From: Perkinsus marinus ATCC 50983
Taxonomy: Eukaryota; Perkinsozoa; Perkinsida; Perkinsidae
Direction of reading: 5' to 3'
DNA: 64,000 nt
Assembly (NCBI RefSeq): GCF_000006405.1
Contig: NW_003216064.1
Coordinates: forward strand, 311,009-375,008
Part shown: one piece after another, positions 53,253 to 63,214 of the stretch
Position numbering within the stretch: the first letter of the stretch is position 1
How the letters are laid out: each line of letters starts with the position of its first letter
Translations under genes and position numbers: made by a program
Notes under the pieces: generated by a model
Told to the model about the DNA's origin: nothing
The model's database searches: none
The model's input: the letters and a program-made list of their open reading frames with translations, nothing else

Positions 53253-54287
53253 ATGTCTCGTCGACCTGAGCGCGGGGAATCCGATGCACCCCGTGCATCG
53301 GAGAGAAGATCTGGCCCTTACAATGAGGAAGGCCGCAGGTATGCATTACGGTGGTTCCCTTAGTCTGCATCTACTTCTGGACTGCCACCTAGCATGATCC
53401 TATTCGTTTCAGATCAGACTATCGGAGACCTCTAATGCCACCTCCAGGTAGCGGTCCTAGAGGAGGCCCCAGAGGAGCAGGGCCACCACCTCAGCGTAGG
53501 AGGGGCATTGCCATTGACAGGTAGAACTGCGGGGCGGCCTTTTTAACTCATAGGCTCTATCATCCAACAGTGTGGAGAATCGTGGTCAACTACGCGTCTT
53601 GATGACAGGAAAACAATTCTCGTTAGGGTCGTGGGTGAATTTCTGTAGTAGGGTAAATTCCGAGCTCTAACATATACTTCAACTCTGTCATTCAGAGCCC
53701 AGACCTGCCCCTTCCTCCTTCGAGTTTTCTATCGCATGGGATCTCATCACGATGACGGTGACTTCGCCAAACTCGGGGAGTTGCCAGTAGACGAGGAGCT
53801 GCAGGTCTACACTTGGCCCGATGCCTCCCTAAGGGAGATCTCCGGTACAATCCCCGCACCCTCTGTTTTTTCCACTCTTTTAATTGTTTGATCTCTCCAG
53901 ATCTGATTGAAGATATATTGCCTGAGTCTCGTGGCCGTACCAAGAAGCTCAGCTTCAAACTCATCTATCCGGACAGGAGTGGCCGCTTCGTGATGGCTAG
54001 GATAGGGGAGGTATGATCTTAGGGCGAACCTGAGGTCCAGTTGTGAATTTCGTGGCGCGTGACGGTCGTCTGAGCAGGTTTTTAACAGTCACGAAACTTT
54101 CCCGGATGGGCGTACATTAGCCGAAGTAAAGTTCCAGCCGGGAGATTTCCTCGACGTGGCGATCCTCGATAACGAGAAGCTCACAGCACCTCTACCAGAA
54201 CGGCCCTCGAGGGCTCCTCGGAACCGGGCCCAGAACGGGGAAATGGCTGAGAATAAAGACGAGGGGGGCAAGAAGAGAGATGAGTGA
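53253..54287 (+). CDS. SAP18: SAP18-like protein (Sin3-associated polypeptide p18)
   Basis: A ubiquitin-fold protein of the ASAP/PSAP complexes (with RNPS1 and Acinus/Pinin) and of Sin3 corepressor complexes, acting in the nucleus. ATG 53253 gives an Arg/Gly/Pro-rich head, MSRRPERGESDAPRASERRS and GPRGGPRGAGPPPQRRRG. The conserved domain starts IAIDRAQTCPFLLRVFYRMG, then ELQVYTWPDASLREI, SFKLIYPDRSGRFVMARIGE, and LAEVKFQPGDFLDVAIL, matching SAP18 block by block. Five exons reconstruct cleanly with GT-AG introns; the 56-nt intron inside SLREIS-DLIED preserves the frame. It ends GGKKRDE, TGA at 54285-54287. The head is longer and more RG-rich than in animal SAP18. Confidence 0.9.
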
Positions 54288-54494
54288 AACTAAGAGAATG
54301 GGCATTAGTTTTAAACGCTACACGTGAGGGGTCTCATAAAGTAACTTTAAACTTGTTGTTTTATATGGGGAGGAAGCTCTCTGGTTATTTTCCTACCTTT
54401 GTTGGGGGGCTACATCTAAATTGTCGCCAACAGCTGAGGTCTCCATAGCCGTGATGAACGACTGGGTTCTTGTATAGTCTTCCAGGTTTCTTAG

Positions 54495-56613
54495 ATGACC
54501 CTCAATGTCTCTCGTGTAGCTGCACTACTCACCCGACTTGTAGTATTACTAGTGGTGTACTCGGTCGCGGCATCTCCTACACCTGCTGGCGATGTCGCGA
54601 GTGAACCCGTACCGTTCATCCTACACATCTCAGATATACATGTCTCACAGTGAGTACTTACCCCTTGAGAGCATATCGGCATATCTCTACTCAGGTTTAA
54701 CAACATTACTATTGACAAGCTCTCAACCTTCTGTCGTGAGTTTCTCCCCAGGGTTAAAGACCACGGCCTGGTCGCTACAGGTGAGTACTGTACCATCACA
54801 TAGTGTCCTCATCGGTCTACTGCAGTTCTCGGGGGAGATCTAGTCGACTCTAATGTAGCGGCCTGGAGCGGTCAGTATCCCGGCCCTATAGCAGGGGAGT
54901 GGGCTAAGCTCAGTCATGTGCTCCTCGAGGAGTGTGCTCCTAATGGCAGTCCGATTCTGACAGTCCGGTGAGCCCAGCATTTCCGCGATGGCTTGTGACC
55001 TCTTTCCACAGAGGCAACCACGACTCGTTTGCCGTTGCTGGTTATGATGATGAGAAGAACCACTTCTATCGTGAGATGGTCGAGCAGGTGAGGACTTTAC
55101 GGCGGACTTCCTCACGTGTCGACGTCAGTTGTGGCCGAAGTCGGCAGACCTCATCCGGAGCCAAGGCGGCAGTTGGATGTTACCCGTCAATGGTTACTTG
55201 CTTATTGGACTTGACCTCACGCCTTCGGCTGGGGCCAGTCGACACTTTTTCGGGGAACTTTCTGAAGAGACCGAGGCCTGGCTCAGAGAGGAGTGGCTGG
55301 GAAAAAGACGCCACATGAGGACTATCATCATAACACACTACAACTTCGGTACGCATGATATGATTCTCTTCGTCATCTAAAATGCCTCTTTTGTTCAGGC
55401 ACGTTAGAGCCACCGAGTCGCCGACGGTTCGCGCAACTCTTACATGAAGCCTTGGACGTACACGTTGTTCTGACGGGGCACACCCACACAGTGATGGGCC
55501 ACTGGATGTATGCTGAGTTTGAAAACCTCCTCGAGATGGAGGTAAGATGAACCCTCGTTGAGTCGATGTGGCAATAGCTCTCGTCAGATCCCGGACTTCA
55601 AATTCAACGGAGTGGTGCGGCTCCTACAGCTGCCTTCGCCTACCTCAGAGACCGCAGTCCCTAGGGAATGGCGTTACTCAATAGAGCCTAATAAGGATAT
55701 TGTTCCAATCATCCTGCCACCTGTCGTTCATGATGATGGTAAAGTTCTTGTAACCGTGCTAGGAGCACCCGATGTTGACAAGGTGGAAGTCATCGACAAC
55801 AGTCGCATATATACCCTCACCCGCGAGAGTTCCGACGAGACGGTGTATACGGGTCGGCTGGAGTCAGCACAATCCATACAAGATGCCATAGTGCAAGTTA
55901 CTTACAATCAGGGAGACTCCTCTGTCGAGACCAACCTCGGTCCAATCAATCCGCAGAGGAAACTTTTGCCATGGTCCATGCAACGAGTCTTCACCAACAT
56001 GCATACAGCTATGTTCTTGGCGTCTGTAGCTTTCTGGATCGGTAACATGTTACTGGTTTGGTTTATGCGATCCACTCTGTTACGCTCTGGGTGCTTACTG
56101 CAGTATCTCCTAGAAGGTATTGCCGTGTTCTTGCCGGTATTGCCTTGGAGTCTAGCTGTCGGTTATCATGGTTGTCCGAGCATCGTATTCGCCTTCGGCA
56201 TATTCTGTCTCCGTTCACCTTCTTGGTTGCCCAACGACACTTACGCCATCGCGTTCATTGGTTTGAGTCTAAAATTGTCGTCGTGCCTGGCCGTGGTGAA
56301 GAGTCTAGATGCGAAGAGCCGTTGGTCCTTCTTGAGCATTCCAGTGCTACTCTGGGGAGAGTACTTCAGTCTACGGTGGACGGCGATGTCTTATGGACCG
56401 TACGCTTACATATTTGCGCCAGCGACGTTACTCTGGGATGTGATCTTCTGGATAGGAGTTTTCCGAAGATATTTCGGCCTGTGCCTCCCCAAGAGAACAC
56501 CAGTACCATACACTCGGCTACACTTGAATCGTGACGATTCCACTACTTCATCTGACAGTTCTGATATCGGTAATGCTGTATCCAGGCGTGCCCGTCGGCG
56601 TGCATCGCCTTAA
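54495..56613 (+). CDS. TMEM62-like membrane metallophosphoesterase
   Basis: A calcineurin-like phosphoesterase domain fused to a membrane region. ATG 54495 starts MTLNVSRVAALLTRLVVLLV, a signal peptide or anchor. Metal-binding motifs in order: FILHISDIHVS, GGDLVDS, TVRGNHDSFA, IIITHYNFGT and VVLTGHTHTVMGHW. After IPDFKFNGVVRLLQLPSP comes an Ig-like region, VLVTVLGAPDVDKVEVID, then at least five hydrophobic segments (for example AMFLASVAFWIGNMLLVWFM) and a short basic tail ending ARRRASP. Six short introns were followed. The DxH...GD...GNHD...GHTH order and the C-terminal helices match eukaryotic TMEM62. The catalytic domain would face the lumen or outside; substrate unknown. Confidence 0.88.
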
Positions 56614-56734
56614 GTCAACTATGTTGAGTTGTTACAAACGCGACCGTTTCTCAATAGGAAAATGAGTATGAAAGAGTGACGAACTTCCCAGGTGTGAAAA
56701 ATTTGTACAATGATAGGTATTTACTAGAAATTCT

Positions 56735-57985
56735 TTACAGTAATTTGATCGATTGGTATATACCAAAGGACGAACCAACAGCCGAAACGGCGAGGATGAA
56801 ACCTAACCCTACGATAGCTGCTATCTTTCTTGGGGATGAATCTACACGGCGACCTCGCAAATACGATAATCTCAACCAGAAAATGACGGGGTAAAAGTTG
56901 TGGATGAGCGAGAAGCAAACCGAACCTAGAAGGCCGACAAGACCTTGGAAACTGGGAATGAGGATGGGTATGATGATTGTGAATCCAACCATAAGTGTGC
57001 GTATCAATAGAGACCAGATGATAGGCTTATCTGTAACATTCAGTGCCTTCTCGACGATGCGAAATGATGGGTTCATAAGCACAACATAATGAGTTGCACA
57101 TACAACCAGGATAGATAGAATGGCTAGATACGCGACTACACTTATTTTCTTGCCGGCGGGGGCCATAGCATCAATGACTGTATCATAGGTGAGCAGCTGA
57201 TGACCCCAACCAGCATAGCCTGATGCGGCTATAATACAGTAAAGAATGATGAGAATAATCATCGAAATGTATATGGCTCGACTTCGCTCATGTGGGTGCT
57301 TCATATCATGCAAGATTGTTGTTGAAGTACAGGAAACAGCATAACCAAAAGTCATACTAGCAAAGGTGATACCAAGCCCAACGAAGGACTGCGGCGCGGG
57401 GTCATAGGAATGGACATCTTTCTCATCTACTGCGTGGAGAATACCACCGATGACGATCGAGACTAGGAGGATCACTAATGCAGCCACGCCAACGGTACCA
57501 CTCACATAGCCGACATGTTTCATCGTGCGTAACCACGATAAAGGGAGCATAGCAGCTCCCCAACAGAGTATCCAATACTTCTGTTCCAATTGAGGGAAGA
57601 GTTTCACAGAATTGGAGCCCAACAGGAGCATCAAAAGGCAACCTGTTCCTATCAGAGCGGCGTTCAGGGCGATGGTCACACAGATGAGGCCGATTCGACC
57701 GAAGGCATCACGGCCGATATCTTCATAGTTCTGCGTCGTAGGTGTCATACACAGTCTGAGCAGTTGAACGTAGAGGATACCCAAAATACCAGTTGCAATC
57801 AAAATAAGAAAACCCAAGATGTAGCCAGCCTCTGCCACGGCTCCGGGGATGCTCAGCATGCCAACACCGACACCAGTTAGCAGCATATTGATGACTGCAG
57901 ATCTGGTAGTCTGTTTGCCAGGCTCGACTTCGACTTTGATTGACGATATAGATTCACCTTCCATGATGACGGGGAAACTGAACAT
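56735..57985 (-). CDS. amino-acid transporter, AAAP family (copy 1)
   Basis: A polytopic transporter of the amino acid/auxin permease superfamily (SLC32/36/38-like). The N-terminal block INMLLTGVGVGMLSIPGAVA is the family signature in TM1. About eleven TM segments follow; other landmarks are LLRLCMTPTTQNYEDIGRDA, MKHVGYVSGTVGVAALVIL, TSTTILHDMKHPHERSRAIY and LLGSVCFSLIHNFYPVIFWL. ATG 57985 (MFSFPVIMEGES) or 57964 is the start; the open frame runs further into the N gap but that is not real. Single exon, about 416 residues, ending TAA 56735-56737. It is convergent with the TMEM62-like gene, 121 bp away. Substrate cannot be told from sequence. Confidence 0.92.
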   Translation of the reverse strand: MFSFPVIMEGESISSIKVEVEPGKQTTRSAVINMLLTGVGVGMLSIPGAVAEAGYILGFLILIATGILGILYVQLLRLCMTPTTQNYEDIGRDAFGRIGLICVTIALNAALIGTGCLLMLLLGSNSVKLFPQLEQKYWILCWGAAMLPLSWLRTMKHVGYVSGTVGVAALVILLVSIVIGGILHAVDEKDVHSYDPAPQSFVGLGITFASMTFGYAVSCTSTTILHDMKHPHERSRAIYISMIILIILYCIIAASGYAGWGHQLLTYDTVIDAMAPAGKKISVVAYLAILSILVVCATHYVVLMNPSFRIVEKALNVTDKPIIWSLLIRTLMVGFTIIIPILIPSFQGLVGLLGSVCFSLIHNFYPVIFWLRLSYLRGRRVDSSPRKIAAIVGLGFILAVSAVGSSFGIYQSIKLL

Positions 57986-58019
57986 AGAAGCATATAACGA
58001 TTCTTCACAGTGGTTTTCA

Positions 58020-58119
58020 NNNNNNNNNNNNNNNNNNNNNNNNNNNNNNNNNNNNNNNNNNNNNNNNNNNNNNNNNNNNNNNNNNNNNNNNNNNNNNNNN
58101 NNNNNNNNNNNNNNNNNNN
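58020..58119. other. assembly gap (100 N)
   Basis: Exactly 100 Ns just upstream of transporter copy 1, so its promoter is partly missing. Confidence 1.
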
Positions 58120-58429
58120 AGTGATGACGATCCTCCACATCACAGATTAGAGTGTATGAATGCTAATCAAACGTTTTACGCCGTAAAATTTACGGTATTC
58201 TTCAGCAACGAATCCCCCAATTATCATCAAGATCCCGCACAGATATCGCAAAGCAGTGCACGAATGATGACTTGTGGGATGGTTCGACGAGTTGATGTGA
58301 ATACAAGCATAAACTTCACAGATGAGGTGAAAGGCGTTAATAATCGCCGAGTCGAGTTCAAATGTATTCAACCGGTCAACTGGAAAACTTCCTACAACGT
58401 AGCCGCTATGTCGCAGCCCGATGTTACAA
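58120..58429. other. intergenic stretch between transporter copies 1 and 2
   Basis: About 310 bp from the gap to the stop of copy 2. No ORF supported on either strand. Confidence 0.5.
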
Positions 58430-59686
58430 CTACTTAACTAGAATGGGAATGGCTTCGTATACACCACACACCGAGCCGATAAAAGAGATGATCATAAGAA
58501 GACCAAGTCCTGCTATCTTCATCATCATCATCCATCTGGAGCATTCCCGCGGCTCGCCCAAAAGAACGAGACGAATGTAAAATATCGAGGGATAGAAATT
58601 ATGGATGAGTGAGTAGCAAACAGATCCTAGGAGGCCGACAAGACCTTCGAAGTTGGGCACGAATATAGCAGTGATAGCAGTAAAAGCAACCAAAGTGCTT
58701 CGAGCCAAATATGACTTGAAGAGTTGATGTTCATCAATCCGAAATGCTTCCTCAACGATACGACTGACTGGATTCAACAAGACGGCATAGTGAGTAAGAC
58801 ATAGCACCAAAATGCTAGAAATACATAGATATGCCTCCGGACCATATGTGGGTGTGCCCTCAGTGATAGCGTCAATGATATTATGGAATTTACTCAGTGA
58901 CGCACCCCAACCAATGTAACCTGATAACGAAACTAGGAAGTACACCAATCCAAGAAGGCCAACTCCCCAATAGATGACGCGGCGATGGGCAGAAGCGTCC
59001 TTCATATCATGCAATACAGTGGTACTCGCGCATGTAACGGTATAAGCGAGAGTCATACTCCCGAATGATATCCCCAGTCCGAGAGCACTTTTCGGATACG
59101 GTTCGTAAACAGAATCAATCCCAGCATCATCATCCGCGGCTCGAACAAAACCTGCGTAGATAATGGTCACCATGAGGATGATGACCGAAGCTGTGCCTAC
59201 TGTACCACTGATGTAACCAACATGTTTCATATTACGTAACCAAGAGATAGGCAGGAGTACAATCACCCAGATCAAAACCCAACATTCCAGGCGGATCCCA
59301 TCATAGAGCTTTAAAGAGTTTTCACCGAGAAGTACTACGAGTAAACAACACGAGCCAAGTAAACCACCGTTCACCCCGAACGCGACGGCGACAACACCCC
59401 ATCGACCGAAAGCATCCCTACCAATATGTTCATAGTTTCGGGTATTCGGCTTCATACAGGCACGTAACAGTTGAGTGTAGAGCGTACCAACGATGCCACT
59501 ATAAATAAGGAGAGCGAATCCAAACGCATAACCAGCCCGCGAAACCGCCCCAGGGAGGCTGAGCATACCAACACCGACACCAGTAAGCACAATGTTGGCC
59601 ACAGCATAAAAATTGGACTGCCCACCTGCCGATTCGAACTCAACCTTGAGCGTTTCAATTGACTCCGTCGACTGCGTGGTGAGCAT
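58430..59686 (-). CDS. amino-acid transporter, AAAP family (copy 2)
   Basis: A paralog of copy 1 with the same single-exon structure, 418 residues from ATG 59686 (MLTTQSTESIETLKVEFESA). Signature TM1 block NIVLTGVGVGMLSLPGAVSR; then NYEHIGRDAFGRWGVVAVAF, MKHVGYISGTVGTASVIILM, CASTTVLHDMKDASAHRRVI, and LLGSVCYSLIHNFYPSIFYI. It is complete with no internal stops. The cytosolic N-terminus shows the shared pattern of polar, acidic residues ending in K-V-E. Differences from copy 1 concentrate in the luminal loops and the C-terminal tail (LGEPRECSRWMMMMKIAGLG). Likely plasma-membrane or vacuolar uptake of amino acids. Confidence 0.93.
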   Translation of the reverse strand: MLTTQSTESIETLKVEFESAGGQSNFYAVANIVLTGVGVGMLSLPGAVSRAGYAFGFALLIYSGIVGTLYTQLLRACMKPNTRNYEHIGRDAFGRWGVVAVAFGVNGGLLGSCCLLVVLLGENSLKLYDGIRLECWVLIWVIVLLPISWLRNMKHVGYISGTVGTASVIILMVTIIYAGFVRAADDDAGIDSVYEPYPKSALGLGISFGSMTLAYTVTCASTTVLHDMKDASAHRRVIYWGVGLLGLVYFLVSLSGYIGWGASLSKFHNIIDAITEGTPTYGPEAYLCISSILVLCLTHYAVLLNPVSRIVEEAFRIDEHQLFKSYLARSTLVAFTAITAIFVPNFEGLVGLLGSVCYSLIHNFYPSIFYIRLVLLGEPRECSRWMMMMKIAGLGLLMIISFIGSVCGVYEAIPILVK

Positions 59687-60176
59687 GGTGATGAAAGATC
59701 AACTGTCAGAAAATTGGGAGTGACAACTTCCATACAAGGCACAATGTCGCTCTGACTACTCGTCATATGGGGATCATGCAGCAAACTGTTCGCATACAAA
59801 GACTGCCACACCATTTAAAATACTGTAGTCGATAATAGGTACACTATATCCGGTTGACGACACGATGGTATGGCGAGAAGGAAAGCTGCGTTGCGCCAAT
59901 GGCATATCACTAATTTTCTACCTGATCTCTATGCTCGCTAGACACACTTATTCAAGGCGAAAACCATCCGCAAACCAGCAAACAAAACGTCTAAGCAGTT
60001 CTGATCACGGGAAATCAGATGGAGACATGCTGAGTGTGCTCATTGGGAAGCTCTGCCAGGGAGCCACAGGGCCGTTCAAAGTCTCTAGCAAGACCATTAG
60101 GAATACAGCGATCGGATTGAACCTAAATACCGCTTTGCGAAGCACTCATCATGACTAACACAATAGGATGCGGTGC
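59687..60176. other. intergenic stretch
   Basis: About 490 bp between the start of transporter copy 2 and the stop of the Hint-domain gene, both minus strand. Promoter of copy 2 expected; nothing else recognised. Confidence 0.5.
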
Positions 60177-61850
60177 CTAAACACAGCACCAGTCGAGTAT
60201 TGGCAGTAGCAGCTCCAGCCAAGTCGTCAGTCTCAGTATAGGGTACGCAACAGAGTGGATCACCGACTGGGATAGCATCCCTGCAGAACTTTCTCTTAGC
60301 GCGTAACTGGAGACCGCGAAAAGAGCTTGTGTCCACACATAAACGCCACGAGCGGTTTATCAAGCTCCTACCTCGAAACATACACCCCGTCTACAACGAG
60401 CTCGCCCAGGTCAGTAAGAGGAGCGTATAAACCCTCCTTGTTCCGAGTAATTCGTATATCGCCTGCGATGTTCACTGGAAAACACATGACTACGTTGGCA
60501 CTACTTATGCGAGATCGCCTGGGCCCGAAGGCAGTATCGACCATGATAAAATCTCCGACGTGCAAATCTGCCGAACGACGGAAGTGCTCCCCTCCGGCAG
60601 CCGTTCGGATGAGATGATCTACTGAGGTACACAGTTTGACTCCACCGGCCGTTGTTATCTCGATCTGAGGATCATCTTGCGAATGCAATCATACCAAATT
60701 CAGTCTAGCTGGATCCCGCCCTATGTCCTACATAGTGCATCTTCACAGCAACGTTCCTGTGGATCCAGCCAACCAATGTTGTCGAGGCACCACTCCCCAG
60801 GACGATGCTATCACCGACGGCGGCTTCCGATAGGCGTTTATAGATGTGCGCTATCAAGGGCCATTCCAAGATAGTTCCTCAGACTATAGGGATACCTCCG
60901 TCGGACGCGACCTTTACTATCGCATCGCCAGGAAAGCAGGCTGGTCGACACAATGAGCCATACTCGTCCACCTGTACAGGATATCTCCGCAATGAATCAC
61001 GACGGAGTGGGAACTATTCGTCACATTCTCCAAGCCCTTGGCATACCATCAATTGTCCAAGAAGCTTGAGAAGCTTAGCACCCTGTTTGGAACGGGCCTT
61101 GAACCTCCGCTCGCGACACAGTACGAGCGCGTTGATTTCGGTCCGACACTCTTGAGAGCCTGAGCCACTTGAGGTCATAATAATCCATGACTCTAGTGCA
61201 CAGCCCAGCTTACAGAACTTTCTGTGGTCCTCCGGCAGAAACGTACTACGGTGTAATTCTCCGCACTTCTTATCCTGGATCAAACCGCACAGACAATATG
61301 ATACGAATGGATCCACATCCCGAAGGGTCAGAATATTGATATCAAGGTCAGTATCGCAGTAGACATCCACTGAACCTAACAGTGTGGATCGATCATTGAA
61401 TCCACATAGTCAGATGACTGGGATCACTTGGAGAACAATGGTGCAAAAAGCATTTCGGTTGAGTCTCTCGAGGGGAATGGTTACTCTGGTAGACGAGGGA
61501 ATCGAACAATATCGTGCAAGGTAATGGAGATAACTGAGCTCATAGCTGATAACCCGGACACTGGTCCGAGCTCTCGCTTTCCGTATCGGTGTGATAGACC
61601 CCAAAAACGTGCCCTCCGAGTCGAAGTCAGCCCTCGCGAACTGCAACACCTTGCACCGAATTCAGAGACCATCCGACCTCTGGCGAGATGCATACAACTC
61701 AGGGATTGCGTAATATAACGTGCACTGATTGCGCGTCATGCTCAATAACTCAATGCTGATGGCCGGAGTTGAATCTCCGTCCAAAAGCTTGTGACAGATT
61801 ATCCTCAATAATTTCTCCATAGTGGAAACGAGCCAGTCGCTATGCAAAAT
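60177..61850 (-). CDS. Hedgehog-type Hint (autoprocessing) domain protein
   Basis: Multi-exon gene with a C-terminal Hint domain, which cuts itself at a Cys by an N-S acyl shift. The domain begins CFPGDAIVKVASDGGIPIV (about 60880-60935); next LSEAAVGDSIVLGSGASTTL and VGWIHRN; then IEITTAGGVKLCTSVDHLIR with the T-x-x-H motif; SADLHVGDFIMVD; and LYAPLTDLGELVVDGVYVS joined by an intron to SYALRESSAGML, matching the G-x-L-V-V-x-x-V-x-A-S-x-Y-A end of Hog domains. The tail AYPILRLTTWLELLLPILDW is hydrophobic; TAG at 60177-60179. Upstream exons are Cys-rich (DKKCGELHRSTFLPEDHRKF, SQECRTEINALVLCRERRFK). The 5' end is unresolved and may reach 62881. The released N-terminal product is unknown. Confidence 0.75.
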
Positions 61851-62382
61851 GACATAACACGATAGTATTCATAGCAGTCATTACGCCTTTTTCGTAACAC
61901 CTTGTTCGAAAATGGGAGGCCGGCTCCAACATGACGCGATTGGCGCGTCTTGCGGACATATAATGCGAAACGACGCGTCAACGATCGATGACTCCATCGA
62001 GTGTTAAGTCGAGTCGACTCAGTCTACTAAGTCCTTTTCCTCCCATTTTAGACGATTTTTGGATAACCAGGAAACTAAAATTCCTTGGAAGTCTTAGTGT
62101 AAACTTATGAAATCCCTGAAGATCTCAGATGATGAAATCATCCGCTAAGTTATCGAGAAAGAAAGCATTTTCTCGTTGGGAACCCCAATACCAAAACTCA
62201 CCTGGATGGATGCCCGAAGTCGCGCTGCCCCATGACGTTCCCAATAACTGAAGACCAAGCCGCTACAAATGCTCGAGTCGAGTGGAACGAGTGAGACGCC
62301 GCGATCACCTCCTTCCGAATGGGTGAGGTATCAGAGGAAAAGTGTAATTGACCTGAAGATTGTACGGTGACACTCTCCAAGG
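61851..62382. other. unassigned stretch, possible introns or spacer
   Basis: About 530 bp. Near 61931 a GACGCG...CGCGTC inverted motif recurs several times with CGCGTCAACGATCG. It could be the promoter of the Hint gene or an intron if the exons at 62383-62881 belong to it. Confidence 0.35.
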
Positions 62383-62881
62383 TCAACTGAGCTTACTGAC
62401 ACCATGTACCAGATGATACAGAGTTAGCGACTGCGTGAATATAACTAGATATGGGCGGTGGAATAGCATGAGCAGCAAGACCTGATACCGGTTGAGTCTA
62501 GGGATATACCCATGACTCGTTAAGCGCGGGACCTCACTATACACCGAGTATTCAGAAAATCGACACGCGCTCAAATAGTCGAAAACTTCGTAGACATCCA
62601 AGACATCTTCGCACTCCCACCTCTGGAACACGCATACACCATCATGGCATTTAATGAAGCTTCTGGCAAGAACAACAGCGAATGGGGCATATCTCACTCA
62701 ATGACATGAGAAACAAACCGCATTTCCTCGAATGTAACCCTCACGTTGGTTCCTGGGCACACTCTGCCGTAATTCCATCCAAGAGAACTCTTCAATAGGC
62801 CACTTACACGTTCGTTTCTGGCAGTACCTCCACTATGAACATCTTCCTACACAGCGTGCTGAATACATCAAGAGGAGCCAT
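62383..62881 (-). CDS. possible exons of unknown gene, perhaps 5' end of Hint gene
   Basis: ATG 62881 reads MAPLDVFSTLCRKMFIVEVL up to a GTGTAAGT donor. A further open stretch (62530-62697) reads FIKCHDGVCVFQRWECEDVL and DVYEVFDYLSACRFSEYS before a GT donor. The Cys-rich composition resembles the upstream exons of the Hint gene, and the strand is the same. There is no clear signal peptide. Neither family nor exon chain could be established. Confidence 0.3.
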
Positions 62882-63214
62882 GAAGAAAACCACAAGCATG
62901 ATTTATAGCACTAACTCAAGATAGGACTCTAGGAACACGAAACGGGGAAAGGACCAAGACTGCCCTGTAGTAAGCAGCCGAAGCGACAGAATAACAAGGC
63001 ACGTGATGACCCTCCACATAAGCGTGTGTATTATACAGCAACAACAGTAATTGCAGTAGGTCGACGAACGAGCTGAACTCCGAACGCCGTAACGTACTGC
63101 CATGAGTATAAGCAAAATTACGAATCAGAAACGGAGGAAGAGATAACGTATCAGGATCGAGAATTTTGCGATATGAATGAAAACACGAAGTAACCAAAAT
63201 AACTGAACTCTATG
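62882..63214. other. intergenic stretch
   Basis: About 330 bp downstream of transporter copy 3. No supported gene. A short segment near 63000-63022 (GTGATGACCCTCCACATA) resembles 58121-58140 just beside the second gap. Confidence 0.4.
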
